Of a stretch of DNA of 64,000 nt, positions 25,879 to 35,509 are shown piece by piece. The stretch's first letter is position 1. Each line of letters opens with the position of its first letter. Made by a program: the position numbers and the translations under genes. Under the pieces are notes generated by a model that worked only from the letters and a program-made list of their open reading frames with translations, did not search any database and had not been told where the DNA came from. Source of the DNA: UMGS1696 sp045643285 (lineage in GTDB: Bacteria > Bacillota > Clostridia > Oscillospirales > CAG-272); contig JAZUKN010000028.1 in assembly GCA_045643285.1 (NCBI GenBank), forward strand, positions 1 through 64,000. The letters run 5' to 3'.

Positions 25879-26519
25879 TCTATGGTTACCTCAGTACCAA
25901 TTCCTTTGGAAAGTAGTGTGTTGCGTGCGTCGACCGTGTCGGGATCGATAACGTTTCCTTTTTCTATCAAGTGCTTTATTGTCATATCAAAAGACTTTAC
26001 GAGAGTGTCTTTCAGAATTTCGTATTTATCGTCACCACATTCGGTCCTGTCCCAGAAGTACGAGCGAAGCTCACGGCAACCCACAAATGCTCTCGTTTCT
26101 TCGATATAATCGGCAAGGTAAATTATTGCGTCAAACACGTTCATGCCACCTTTGCCGGTCGTATGATTCCGCACTGCGGAGATGATTCCGTCGTCCGTAT
26201 AGGCGGAAAAATCGCGTCTTGCCACAAGTGACGCAGTAAGCGCGTGATAAACCTCATCGGTTTTTTCTCCGCTCGACTGTATTATACCAAATTCGGCACA
26301 ATATTGCAACTGCTTTTCGTGTGTGTCCTTTTTGGTTATGTCGTGCAGCAGTGCCGCGGCGCGTAGACGGAACCTCTCATCCGGCAGATATATTTCACCG
26401 AGACGGTCAGCCTCTTTCTCGACGGAAAGCGTATGAATGAACCGTTTTTCCGTGAGGTACGGTCTGACTTTTTCGCGGAGCGCGAGTATGTCTTCTTCTG
26501 TTAATATGATTTTATCCAT
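25875..26519 (-). CDS. yqeK: YqeK-type HD-domain diadenosine tetraphosphate hydrolase
   Basis: A 214-residue HD-domain protein of the YqeK family, which hydrolyses Ap4A symmetrically to ADP. The metal ligands are visible: His in RFIHTLSVEKEA (about 32), LLHDITKKD (about 63-71) and NHTTGKGGMNVFDAIIYLADYI toward the middle. It lies between nadD and the LCP gene, overlapping the latter by 4 bp. Confidence 0.9.
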   Translation of the reverse strand: MDKIILTEEDILALREKVRPYLTEKRFIHTLSVEKEADRLGEIYLPDERFRLRAAALLHDITKKDTHEKQLQYCAEFGIIQSSGEKTDEVYHALTASLVARRDFSAYTDDGIISAVRNHTTGKGGMNVFDAIIYLADYIEETRAFVGCRELRSYFWDRTECGDDKYEILKDTLVKSFDMTIKHLIEKGNVIDPDTVDARNTLLSKGIGTEVTIE

Positions 26520-26537
26520 TATTTTCGTAAATTACCG

Positions 26538-27140
26538 TCAGAGATACAGTTTTTCTCTGTCTATTATTTCTCTGACCTTTTCGGGAAGTATTTTCGAGGT
26601 ATCTTCCCCGTTTTTTATCTTTTCTCTTATTTCTGTAGACGAAACTTCAAGCGGATTTGTTCCGATAATTCTGACTTTTGCACCGAATTTTTCCTCATAT
26701 TCGGTTTTCAGTGCGAGAATTTCGTCGATCTCGCTTTTTTCGCGCGGCATACATACGATCGTCGCAAGCGAAAAGATCTCCTCCGCTTTGTACCATGTCG
26801 GAAGTGAGCGGAACATATCTCCGCCGGTCAGCATGAAAATCCGCCTGCCTTCTTTAGTTAGGTGACGAAGTGTTTCAACAGAGTAGCTCTTGCCGCCTTT
26901 GTCGATCTCGTACGACGAAACTTCAACGCCGTCGATCTCACCGAATGCCGCTTCGCACATTTCGAGTCTCTGCTCGGGCGTGTCGTCGCTCTTTTTTTCT
27001 TTGTGCGGAGGAACTGCAGTCGGCATAACGATTATTTTGTCAAGCCGTATTCGTCTCTTCATCATTTTGAGCGCTCTGACGTGTCCGAGATGCGGCGGCG
27101 CAAAGGTTCCCCCGAAAAGTCCGATTCGTTCTGTTTTCAT
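26538..27140 (-). CDS. nadD: Nicotinate-nucleotide adenylyltransferase
   Basis: A 200-residue nucleotidyltransferase that makes deamido-NAD from nicotinate mononucleotide and ATP. The GGTFAPPHLGHVRAL motif (about 10-24) carries the HxGH signature, and the C-terminal VSSTEIREKI replaces the usual ISSTxIR. It begins 2 bp after yhbY, within the conserved cluster. Confidence 0.95.
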   Translation of the reverse strand: MKTERIGLFGGTFAPPHLGHVRALKMMKRRIRLDKIIVMPTAVPPHKEKKSDDTPEQRLEMCEAAFGEIDGVEVSSYEIDKGGKSYSVETLRHLTKEGRRIFMLTGGDMFRSLPTWYKAEEIFSLATIVCMPREKSEIDEILALKTEYEEKFGAKVRIIGTNPLEVSSTEIREKIKNGEDTSKILPEKVREIIDREKLYL

Positions 27141-27142
27141 TT

Positions 27143-27442
27143 TCAGATCAAAAGCGAATATTTCTTGTTCTTTTCTTTCGATGATTCTTTATAAAGAATT
27201 ATCTTTCGCCCGATGCAGGCGACGACCTCTGCTCCCGTACTCTCCGAAAGCTGATCGGCAACCGATCTGATCTCATCGGGACTGTTTTCAAGCACCGACA
27301 GCTTAATAAGCTCTCTTGCTTCAAGTGCGTCGCAGAGAGTGGAAGAGATCGCGTCACTTACACCACCCTTGCCGACTTGGAAAATTGATTCGATTTTTGT
27401 CGCTTCACTGCGAAGAATTGCTCTCTGTTTACTGTTCAACAT
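27143..27442 (-). CDS. yhbY: YhbY-type CRM-domain RNA-binding protein
   Basis: A 99-residue single CRM domain. It shows the family layout, with an N-terminal LNSKQRAILRSEA, the loop FQVGKGGVSDA (a GxGG-type RNA-binding loop, about 22-32) and a C-terminal RKIILYK. Homologues associate with pre-50S ribosomal particles. Position between the pyrophosphatase gene and nadD is typical. Confidence 0.92.
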   Translation of the reverse strand: MLNSKQRAILRSEATKIESIFQVGKGGVSDAISSTLCDALEARELIKLSVLENSPDEIRSVADQLSESTGAEVVACIGRKIILYKESSKEKNKKYSLLI

Positions 27443-27459
27443 TGTTTTATCCTTTTGTG

Positions 27460-28131
27460 TTATTCTAAGCCGAAAATCTCACCGAGACGGCTTGTGAATT
27501 CTCTCATTGCTTTACCTCTGTGAGAAACTGACGTTTTCTTCTCAAGCGGAACTTCGGCAAACGTGCATCCGAATTCTGGGAACCAGAACATTGAGTCGTA
27601 CCCGAAGCCGAATTCACCGCGTTCTTCACCGAGGATGTAGCCGTGGCACTCGCCTCTGACTACCATAGCTTGCTCACGCTTTAGTCCGCGTTTAGCGGCA
27701 AGTTCTTCGGAAATGCGCCACTTTTCGGGGATAACGATACCGCTGTTTTCGGGGAGCACTATCGAGACAGTACACACGAAACGGGCAGTTCTGTCTTCTT
27801 CCGGCACGCCGTCAAGTGACTCACGAAGTTTCTTTCTGTTTGCTTCGTCCGTTCCCTCTGCGGAAAAACGTGCAGAATATATTCCGGGTGCGCCGCCGAG
27901 AAAATCCACGGCAAGCCCGGAGTCATCTGCGATACCGATGTACCCGTGCCGCGCCGGTGTGGACGCTTTTATAAGCGAATTTTCTTCAAAAGAAGTGCCG
28001 TCCTCGATTATCTCGTCGTTATATCCGATGTCCTGGAGCGAAAGAACGTTTATATTGCCGAGCGGCTTTATAAGCTCTCGCAGTTCGTTAATTTTCTTTT
28101 TATTATTTGACGCAAGAACAAGCTCAGTCAT
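27460..28131 (-). CDS. rdgB: XTP/dITP diphosphatase
   Basis: A 223-residue HAM1/RdgB pyrophosphatase that removes non-canonical purine triphosphates (XTP, dITP) from the nucleotide pool. The N-terminus LVLASNNKKKINEL and the FGFGYDSMFWFPE and SHRGKAM motifs are diagnostic. The start at 28131 overlaps the ftsY stop by 8 bp; a longer in-frame reading lies inside ftsY and does not resemble the family. Confidence 0.94.
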   Translation of the reverse strand: MTELVLASNNKKKINELRELIKPLGNINVLSLQDIGYNDEIIEDGTSFEENSLIKASTPARHGYIGIADDSGLAVDFLGGAPGIYSARFSAEGTDEANRKKLRESLDGVPEEDRTARFVCTVSIVLPENSGIVIPEKWRISEELAAKRGLKREQAMVVRGECHGYILGEERGEFGFGYDSMFWFPEFGCTFAEVPLEKKTSVSHRGKAMREFTSRLGEIFGLE

Positions 28132-29077
28132 CGTCGTTGTCTCCCTCTTCGTTTTCGCTGTCGGATTCGGGTTCAGCCATAAGCGCGTTGACGAACGATT
28201 CAGCGTCAAACGGCTGCATATCGTCGATCTGCTCGCCGACACCGATGAATTTCACCGGAATATTGACTTCGCTCTTTATCGAGAAAACAGCGCCGCCCTT
28301 TGCCGTACCGTCGAGCTTTGTAAGTACAAGTCCCGTTATTTCTGCGGCTTTTTTGAATTCTTTAGCCTGCATTACGGCGTTCTGTCCAGTCGTTGCGTCG
28401 AGAACGAGAAGCGTTTCGCGTGCCGCGTCCGGTAGCTCGCGCGAGATGATACGGTTGATCTTCGCAAGCTCGTCCATGAGGTTCGATTTATTATGGAGCC
28501 GTCCGGCGGTGTCGATGATCAGAACATCCGCTTTATGCTTGTTTGCCGCCGCAATAGCGTCAAAAACTACCGATGCGGGATCAGAGCCTTCGTTCTGTCT
28601 GATAAGCTCTACGCCTGCTCTGTCGCACCACACGGCAAGCTGTTCGATAGCCGCCGCACGGAATGTATCAGCCGCCGCAACGATGACATTTTTGCCGCTC
28701 TTCTTTAAGTTATTCGCTATTTTGCCGATAGACGTAGTTTTTCCTACGCCGTTTACACCGATAACAAGAATAACGGACATCGTGGAAGAAAGATTCAGTC
28801 CCTCACCCTCGCCGACCTCTCCGCGAAGTATCTCACAAAGAACGTTTTTGACTTCATCACCGTCCTTTATGTTGTCTGTCTTGATACGGTCGCGCAGATC
28901 GTCTATAATTCGTTCGGTCGTTTCTACGCCGATGTCAGCCGTTATCATTATTTCCTCAAGTTCTTCGAGAAGATCCTCGTCGACCTTGCGACAGTTCTTT
29001 ATTACGTTGTTTATTTGTCCGAATACAGCATCCTTTGTTTTGCCGAGTCCGGCTTTGAGTTTGTCGAAAAATCCCAT
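28124..29077 (-). CDS. ftsY: Signal recognition particle receptor FtsY
   Basis: A 317-residue SRP GTPase that receives ribosome-SRP complexes at the membrane. NG-domain motifs are intact: GVNGVGKTTSIGKIA (P-loop), DTAGRLHNKSNLMDEL and TKLDGTAKGG. The start MGFFDKLKAGL at 29077 follows GGAGA and is the usual N-terminus of short FtsY forms without a long acidic domain. It follows smc by 16 bp. Confidence 0.95.
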   Translation of the reverse strand: MGFFDKLKAGLGKTKDAVFGQINNVIKNCRKVDEDLLEELEEIMITADIGVETTERIIDDLRDRIKTDNIKDGDEVKNVLCEILRGEVGEGEGLNLSSTMSVILVIGVNGVGKTTSIGKIANNLKKSGKNVIVAAADTFRAAAIEQLAVWCDRAGVELIRQNEGSDPASVVFDAIAAANKHKADVLIIDTAGRLHNKSNLMDELAKINRIISRELPDAARETLLVLDATTGQNAVMQAKEFKKAAEITGLVLTKLDGTAKGGAVFSIKSEVNIPVKFIGVGEQIDDMQPFDAESFVNALMAEPESDSENEEGDNDDD

Positions 29078-29093
29078 TAGTTTTAATCTCCGT

Positions 29094-32000
29094 TTATTTG
29101 AGAAGTGCTTCCCTGTCGTCTCCTGCGCCGAGCGTGAATACCTTAGACACACCCGACTGCGGCATCGTAACGCCGTACAATGTGTCTGCAATGTCCATAG
29201 TACCACGACGGTGCGAGATCATTATAATCTGCATTTCCTTTGAATAACGCTTTATATAGCGTCCTACGCGCGTTACGTTAACTTCGTCGAGCGCAGCTTC
29301 GATCTCATCGAATATGCAGAACGGCGACGGATTTACTTTGATAAGCGCAAACATCAATGCTATTGCGATGAACGCCTGCTCGCCGCCTGAGAGAAGATTC
29401 AGGTTCTTTATCATCTTTCCGGGAGGTGCGGCGTTGATCTCGATTCCCGATTCAAGAGCGTGTTCGGGATCGGTCAGAACGACTTCCGCGTGTCCTCCGC
29501 CGAACAGTTCTCTGAATACTTCACCGAAATATGTATTGATCTTTCCGAACGCATCGAGGAACATCGAAGTCATTTCGGTCTCGATCTCTGCTATGATCTT
29601 TTCAAGCTCTGCTTTCGATGCTCTGAGGTCGTCAAGCTGAGTCTTTATGTATTCGTATCTCTGCTTGACCTCTTTATATTCGTCTATCGCCTCTACATTG
29701 ACGTGTCCAAGATTCTTTATCTTGTTTTTGAGTTCTGACTGGAGAGAAACGTATTTCGTCCTCTCACCCTCAACAATGGTATGGCAGTCGTTCTCTTCGG
29801 CAAATTTCAGTGCAGTGCCGTAGGTGAGTTCATAGTCGTCCCATATCTTTGCGGATAGTTTTTCGTCTTCACTGCGCAGTGATTCGAGCTTTGAAACGTT
29901 TTTCGAGTGTGCCATGAAAACAAGGTCTTTTTTCGCGCTCTGCTCTCTTTCAAGCTGACGCTGAGTCGAGATCTGCTTTTCGATGTCATCTCCTGCGGCG
30001 GTGAGCTTCTGACCGAGTCCCGTCAGAGTTTCGATCTTTCCACGGTAATTTTCAGCTTCTTTGCGTTTGTCTTCGGCGGAAGAAATAAGGGACTGAATGC
30101 TTTCCTTAAGCGCTTCTGCGGCTTTTTTGTGGTTTTCAGCGTCAGCCGCAAAACCCGAATAACGTTCTGCCGTCTCGGTTATGGATGTTTCCGTGGCTGT
30201 TACGTCACGCGAAAGCTCTGCGAACGAAATACGGATGTTCCCGGCGCTCTCCTGCTTTTCTGCAAGAAGAAGTTCGGTTTCTCCACGTTCTGCGGCAATT
30301 TCATCGCGCATACGGACAATTTTTCCGATGTGCTCCGTCTGTCCTGCGATAAGCTCTTTCATTCTCGAAAGGTCTTCCGCGGACTTTGTGTTCGATGATT
30401 CGAGTGAATCTGCATCGGACTTCATTCCGGCGACAAGATCGCAAAGCGTCTTACGTCTGCCGTCAGCGTCGCTTATTGTTTGCTTTTCGGTGTTGGCGAG
30501 GACTTCCATGAGACCTCTACGCTCTTCCTCGCTCTTGATCGACGAAGAAAATTCATTTATCTGTGCGCGCAGGTCTGTAACCTTGATCTTCAGTTTTTCG
30601 AATTCCTTTGCGGCAGTGTCGCGTTCGGATTTAAGAGTATCAATCTGAGCGTTACGCGAGAGCATACCGCTGTCGCGCTTTGTCTGACCGCCCGTAAATG
30701 ATCCGCCTGCATTGATCTGCTGACCGTCGAGTGTGACTGCGCGGATCTTCCACCCCTTTGAACGAGCCGCATCGGTGGCGTTGTCAAGGTCGTCGAAGAC
30801 CGCAACACGTCCGAGGAGGGATTTTACGATATTTCTGTATTCGTCGTCCGATTTTACAAGCTCGTCTCCCCAGCCGATGAATCCGCGTGCAGTGTCAACT
30901 CCGTCATAGTCGCGTCCGCGTTCCTGCGGTTTAACGGTTGTGAGCGGATAGAATGTAGCACGACCGGCATTGTTGCGCTTTAACAGCTCAATCGAGCGTT
31001 TGGCGGCATTCTCGTCTTCAGTGACTATATTCTGCATCGCCGCACCGAGCGTTGTTTCTATGGCGGTGATATATTTTGAATCGACTTTTATAAGATGCGA
31101 AACAGGTCCCCGGATACCGGGCAGTCTGCCGTTTTTCGATTCGGTCATGATATGCTTGACACTGTAGTTATAGCCGTCAAAATGTTCAAGCATGGCAGTG
31201 AGAGCGTTAATTCGGCTGTCGCACGAATCGATCTCGGTCTGCTTTTCTCTCGCCTCTGCATCGTACTCTTCAAGCCGCCCGTTAAGCTCGTCTATTCTTT
31301 CCGTTACTGCGGAGATTTTATTGTTGATCTTTGCAGTCTCAGCGTTGTATGAATCAACAGTCACCTGACAGTCGGCTATGGTTTTTTCAAGCGCGGCGAT
31401 CTCGTCTTCGTATTTTTTTATATCGGCGAAGATGTTCTCCGAACGTTCTTTCTGTGACTTGATACTGTTTTCAAGCACGCTCATGCGTACATTGAGGTCT
31501 GCAAGAGTGTTTTCAGCTTCCTGTTTTTCATCGAGCAGGTCGTCAAGTGATTTTGTCTTCTCGACGACTTTTGCTTCAAGAGTTTCTATATCCGAGTTGA
31601 CTGAAGTAAGCTCGTTTTCAGCCTTTTCGCGCTCGGCTTTGATTTCGTCGAGCTTAGTTTTAAGTGCAGCAAGGCGAGCTTCTTCGTTAAGACGTGCGCT
31701 CTCTGCGATTTCAAGAAGTTTCTTTTCGGTTTCGAGCTGTTTTTCGGAGTTGATCCTGTCTTTTTCGAGAATACGACTCTCTGACTCCGCTTCGTTCATC
31801 AGCTTTGTCGTGCCTGTCGTTTCCTCGTAGTTGCGGCGTGAATCTTCTTTATTTGAATGGGACTGTTCGTAAAGTCTTTCTATCGTTGAGGTGATGACGT
31901 TCATCGAATCTTCAGCCATTTCAAGCTCATGCTCGGACAGTCGCGCGTCGTCCTCGGTCTTTTCGATCTGCGTTTTCAGTCTGGCCGCATCATATATCCA

Positions 32001-32693
32001 GAGAGAAATATCCGTTTTTTTCTTTTCGGAGAAGTATTCGAGGAATTTTCTCGCTTTTTCAGAGTCTTTCTCAAGTGGACCGATACGGCTTTCAAGCTCG
32101 CGTTCAATGTCACCGACTCTTTCCATGTTCGCAGTCGTTTGTTCGAGTTTGCGCTCTGATTCCGTCTTCTTGTAGCGGAATTTTGAGATACCTGCGCTTT
32201 CTTCAAAGACTCCGCGGCGCTCTTCGGATTTTTTCGAGATTATTTCGGCGATCTTACCCTGACCGATGATCGAATAACCCTCGCGCCCGATACCGGTGTT
32301 CATGAACAGCTCATAAATATCTTTAAGACGAACTTTTTTTCCGTTGATATAGTATTCGCTGTCTCCGTTGCGGAAATAACGCCTTGTGACGGTGATTTCG
32401 TCATAAGGCGACTGCAACACCTTCGGCTCTGCGCTGTCATCAAAAGTTACCGAAACTTCGGCAAATGACATGGCTTTCTTGTCGTTTGCGCCGACGAAAA
32501 TAACGTCTTCCATTTTGGAGCCGCGTATGTTCTTTGACGACAATTCACCGAGTACCCAGCGCATTGCGTCCGTTATATTCGATTTTCCGCTTCCGTTCGG
32601 CCCGACGATGATCGTGGCACCCTCGTTGAACTTCAACAGAGTTCTTTCGGGGAACGATTTGAAGCCGTGGAGTTCAAGTGATTTTAAGTACAA
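29094..32693 (-). CDS. smc: Chromosome segregation protein SMC
   Basis: An 1199-residue condensin ATPase. Walker A GPNGSGKSNITDAM is at about 32-45, followed by about 300 residues of coiled coil and a hinge around 505-660 (GIRGPVSHLI, GGSFTGG). A second coiled coil leads to the C-terminal signature LLSGGEQAFIAIAL and Walker B FCIFDEIEAALD. The length is normal. Its start lies within the end of the radical SAM gene (20-bp overlap). Confidence 0.97.
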   Translation of the reverse strand: MYLKSLELHGFKSFPERTLLKFNEGATIIVGPNGSGKSNITDAMRWVLGELSSKNIRGSKMEDVIFVGANDKKAMSFAEVSVTFDDSAEPKVLQSPYDEITVTRRYFRNGDSEYYINGKKVRLKDIYELFMNTGIGREGYSIIGQGKIAEIISKKSEERRGVFEESAGISKFRYKKTESERKLEQTTANMERVGDIERELESRIGPLEKDSEKARKFLEYFSEKKKTDISLWIYDAARLKTQIEKTEDDARLSEHELEMAEDSMNVITSTIERLYEQSHSNKEDSRRNYEETTGTTKLMNEAESESRILEKDRINSEKQLETEKKLLEIAESARLNEEARLAALKTKLDEIKAEREKAENELTSVNSDIETLEAKVVEKTKSLDDLLDEKQEAENTLADLNVRMSVLENSIKSQKERSENIFADIKKYEDEIAALEKTIADCQVTVDSYNAETAKINNKISAVTERIDELNGRLEEYDAEAREKQTEIDSCDSRINALTAMLEHFDGYNYSVKHIMTESKNGRLPGIRGPVSHLIKVDSKYITAIETTLGAAMQNIVTEDENAAKRSIELLKRNNAGRATFYPLTTVKPQERGRDYDGVDTARGFIGWGDELVKSDDEYRNIVKSLLGRVAVFDDLDNATDAARSKGWKIRAVTLDGQQINAGGSFTGGQTKRDSGMLSRNAQIDTLKSERDTAAKEFEKLKIKVTDLRAQINEFSSSIKSEEERRGLMEVLANTEKQTISDADGRRKTLCDLVAGMKSDADSLESSNTKSAEDLSRMKELIAGQTEHIGKIVRMRDEIAAERGETELLLAEKQESAGNIRISFAELSRDVTATETSITETAERYSGFAADAENHKKAAEALKESIQSLISSAEDKRKEAENYRGKIETLTGLGQKLTAAGDDIEKQISTQRQLEREQSAKKDLVFMAHSKNVSKLESLRSEDEKLSAKIWDDYELTYGTALKFAEENDCHTIVEGERTKYVSLQSELKNKIKNLGHVNVEAIDEYKEVKQRYEYIKTQLDDLRASKAELEKIIAEIETEMTSMFLDAFGKINTYFGEVFRELFGGGHAEVVLTDPEHALESGIEINAAPPGKMIKNLNLLSGGEQAFIAIALMFALIKVNPSPFCIFDEIEAALDEVNVTRVGRYIKRYSKEMQIIMISHRRGTMDIADTLYGVTMPQSGVSKVFTLGAGDDREALLK

Positions 32694-33747
32694 TTTTCTT
32701 CTCCTTATGGTTTAATTTGCGGATTTCTTCTGTTTTGATTCTTATATTATATTCTTTCAGCGTGCATTCCTCTCTGACAGATACGGACTTTACGCCATAT
32801 TTTTCTATAATCAGGTTTATGTTTCCCTTACCCTGTCCGACTGCTTTTGAAATCGCACCTGTCGGAACAAATACAGTGACGATTCTTGCCTGTACATCGG
32901 CTTTATCGAGCGTTTTACATATTCTTCTGCGGTAAATTTCGGAGTAAACAAGCTCACCGAGAGAAGGGTGATTCGGTCCGGCGTAGTAGGACGAATCCGA
33001 ATGGAGGTTTTCGCTCTCGCAAAGTCCTATCCGCAGAACGTCAACGCCGTTTTCGACGAATATTTCAAGAACATCGGCTGAACGTGAAACGGCTTCTTCT
33101 ACTGTAAGCGGTTTATATTCGCCTTTGTCGAATGACGACGCAAGCTCGGTCCCGCGAAATACAACAGTCGGATAAATCCTTGCCGCAGACGCACCGAGTG
33201 AAACGATCTCTCGCGCACATTCTTTCTCGCTCTCGCCGTCAGCACCCGGAAGACCTATCATCATCTGCCCAACTGTGGTAAAACCGTTATCTCTGAGCAT
33301 ATTCATGGCTTTTCGTGAATCGTCTGCCGTGTGTCCACGCTTTGATTTCATAAGGACATTATCGTCAAACGACTGAATTCCAAGCTCGACTGCCGAAACG
33401 GTGTATTTCTTGAGGATCTCCACGATTTCTTCGTTTATGTAGTCGGGGCGAGTGGACATACGTATTCCACTGACTTCACCTCGTTTGACGTATTCCTCCG
33501 CAAGATCGAGCAGTGATATCATCAGCGTTCGGTCTATTCCCGTGAACGAGCCTCCGAAGAAAGCTATTTCGGCAGTCTTTCCGGTTCTGCGGACTGTGCG
33601 GAGGACTTTTTCGATCTCTTCTCGTGCGTTCTCTTCTTTAAATTGTTCAACGCCAGAAATCAACCGCTGATTACAGAATACGCACATATTCGGGCATCCG
33701 AGATGCGGAATAAAAACAGGAATGTTGACGTGATTATCTTTCGACAT
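32674..33747 (-). CDS. Radical SAM protein, Elp3-like
   Basis: A 357-residue radical SAM enzyme. The [4Fe-4S] cluster motif is CPNMCVFC (about 18-25), followed by FFGGSFTGI and GIQSFDDNVLMKSKRGH, which group it with the Elp3-like proteins often found between rnc and smc in Clostridia. No GNAT domain of the eukaryotic Elp3 type is attached. The likely role is tRNA or other RNA modification, but the reaction is unproven. It shares one base with the rnc stop. Confidence 0.88.
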   Translation of the reverse strand: MSKDNHVNIPVFIPHLGCPNMCVFCNQRLISGVEQFKEENAREEIEKVLRTVRRTGKTAEIAFFGGSFTGIDRTLMISLLDLAEEYVKRGEVSGIRMSTRPDYINEEIVEILKKYTVSAVELGIQSFDDNVLMKSKRGHTADDSRKAMNMLRDNGFTTVGQMMIGLPGADGESEKECAREIVSLGASAARIYPTVVFRGTELASSFDKGEYKPLTVEEAVSRSADVLEIFVENGVDVLRIGLCESENLHSDSSYYAGPNHPSLGELVYSEIYRRRICKTLDKADVQARIVTVFVPTGAISKAVGQGKGNINLIIEKYGVKSVSVREECTLKEYNIRIKTEEIRKLNHKEKKIVLKIT

Positions 33748-34469
33748 TATTTTGTGATCTCGCCGAAAAGGATAAGTGCTTCGTGTGCGGCTTTCTGTTC
33801 GGCTTCTCGTTTTGTTTTGCCGCTTCCTCTGCCTATTACGTTGGAATTGAGGCGTGCTTCGATATCGAAGATTTTGTCGTGGTCGGGACCTTTTTCACCG
33901 ACGAGAACATATTCGAGTATCTCACCGTTTGCCTGCTGTGAAAGCTGCTGTAATTTGGTTTTGTAGTCCTCAAATGCTCCCTCACCGTCGATGTGTTCGA
34001 TCTCTTTTTCGATAAACGGGAGAAGAAAATCAGCAATTTTATCAAACTTGCAGTCGTTGTCGAGATACATCGCGGCAAGGACCGCTTCAAATGCGTCAGA
34101 TGTGACGGACGGTCTTGTGCGTCCGCCGGTGGAGGATTCGCCGCGTCCGAGGAACATATAGTCGCCGAGGTCGATCTCCGACGCGAATTTTGCGAGTGCT
34201 TTTTCGCATACTACTGCCGCGCGGATCTTTGTGAGGTCTCCCTCTTGTTTATTCTTGTATTTCTCGAAAAGATACGAGCTGACGACTATCGACAGTACAG
34301 AGTCGCCGAGAAATTCGAGCCGTTCATTAAAAGGGAGAATTTCACCTTTAGAACGCATTTCATTCGAGTATGAAGAATGAGTGAGCGCAACGGTGATATA
34401 AGTCCTGTTCTTGAATTTATAACCGAGCTTTTTTTCAAGCTCGCTGATCGGTCTTACTTCTTCTGACAT
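33747..34469 (-). CDS. rnc: Ribonuclease III
   Basis: A 240-residue double-stranded RNA endonuclease used in rRNA and mRNA processing. The catalytic signature NERLEFLGDSVL (about 44-55) is present, with the second acidic cluster in SDAFEAVLAAMYLD. A C-terminal double-stranded-RNA-binding domain ends in SGKTKREAEQKAAHEAL. It lies between plsX and the radical SAM gene. Confidence 0.96.
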   Translation of the reverse strand: MSEEVRPISELEKKLGYKFKNRTYITVALTHSSYSNEMRSKGEILPFNERLEFLGDSVLSIVVSSYLFEKYKNKQEGDLTKIRAAVVCEKALAKFASEIDLGDYMFLGRGESSTGGRTRPSVTSDAFEAVLAAMYLDNDCKFDKIADFLLPFIEKEIEHIDGEGAFEDYKTKLQQLSQQANGEILEYVLVGEKGPDHDKIFDIEARLNSNVIGRGSGKTKREAEQKAAHEALILFGEITK

Positions 34470-34489
34470 TTTATTATACCTTTCGGTTC

Positions 34490-35485
34490 TTATTCGGTTT
34501 TTGATTCTGCAAGAGACGCACCGATTTTTCCGTTTACGTCTGTTTCAACAAATCTGATCGCCTGACGAACTGCGTTCTTGATCGCCAATGCATCGGACGA
34601 ACCGTGAGCCTTGAAAACAGGCTTTTTCAGTCCGAGAAGAGGTGCGCCGCCGTATTCAGATGCGTCAAACGCGGATTTAAGTGCGTATATCGGCTTTTTT
34701 ACAATAAGATAAGCGATTTTTGTAAGCAAATCGGAGAGGAAGACGTCCTTGAGTTTACTCATAAAGAACTTCGACATTCCTTCAATCGTTTTGATCACAA
34801 TATTCCCTGTGAATCCGTCGGTCACAAGTACATCACATGGGGAGGACATAAGCTCTTTTCCCTCGATATTGCCGACAAAACTGATATTCTCGTCGTCCGA
34901 GAGCAGCTTATACGCTTCCTGCTCGACAGGTGTTCCTTTGTGTTCCTCCGTGCCGTTGTTGAGCATCCCGACGGTAGGAGAATCGACTCCCATGACGTTT
35001 TTCATGTAGACCGAACCCATTACAGCCCACGAACGGTAGTATGACGGCTGAACCGTGACATTTGCGCCGCTGTCCATAAACAGCATCGGTTTTCTGAACG
35101 GGAGTATCGTTGCAATAGCCGCTCTGTCAACTCCGTCAAGAGTACGTACGATAAGGGAGCCACCGACCTGTAAAGCTCCGGTATTTCCGGCTGAGACGAA
35201 AGCGTCACCGTCTTCTTTCAGCAGATTCAGTCCGACGCTCATTGATGAATCCTTTTTCGCGCGAACAACTGAAACGGGATCGTCTTCCATTATGATAACC
35301 GAATCGGCATGAACGACAGATATTTTCGAGAGGTCAGCTTCGGTTTCGGAAAGAAGCTCATTTATTCTCTTTTCGTCGCCGACAAGCACAAGAGAGACAT
35401 CGTATTCACGGAAAGCAAGCGCCGCACCTTTTACAATTTCATCCGGGGCGCGGTCGCCGCCCATTGCGTCAATAATTATCTTCAT
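34490..35485 (-). CDS. plsX: Phosphate acyltransferase PlsX
   Basis: A 331-residue enzyme that converts acyl-ACP to acyl phosphate for phospholipid synthesis. The start MKIIIDAMGGDRAPDEIVKG is characteristic, as are SAGNTGAL (about 100-107) and DGFTGNIVIKT. In many Firmicutes acpP lies between plsX and rnc; here rnc follows directly after 20 bp, so the fatty-acid carrier must be encoded elsewhere. Confidence 0.95.
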   Translation of the reverse strand: MKIIIDAMGGDRAPDEIVKGAALAFREYDVSLVLVGDEKRINELLSETEADLSKISVVHADSVIIMEDDPVSVVRAKKDSSMSVGLNLLKEDGDAFVSAGNTGALQVGGSLIVRTLDGVDRAAIATILPFRKPMLFMDSGANVTVQPSYYRSWAVMGSVYMKNVMGVDSPTVGMLNNGTEEHKGTPVEQEAYKLLSDDENISFVGNIEGKELMSSPCDVLVTDGFTGNIVIKTIEGMSKFFMSKLKDVFLSDLLTKIAYLIVKKPIYALKSAFDASEYGGAPLLGLKKPVFKAHGSSDALAIKNAVRQAIRFVETDVNGKIGASLAESKTE

Positions 35486-35509
35486 TTTATCTCCGGATAT
35501 TTATAATTA

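Noticed and set aside
28107..29243. 378-codon plus-strand open frame opposite ftsY
   Set aside because: A shadow of ftsY, composed of Ser/Pro-rich low-complexity residues.
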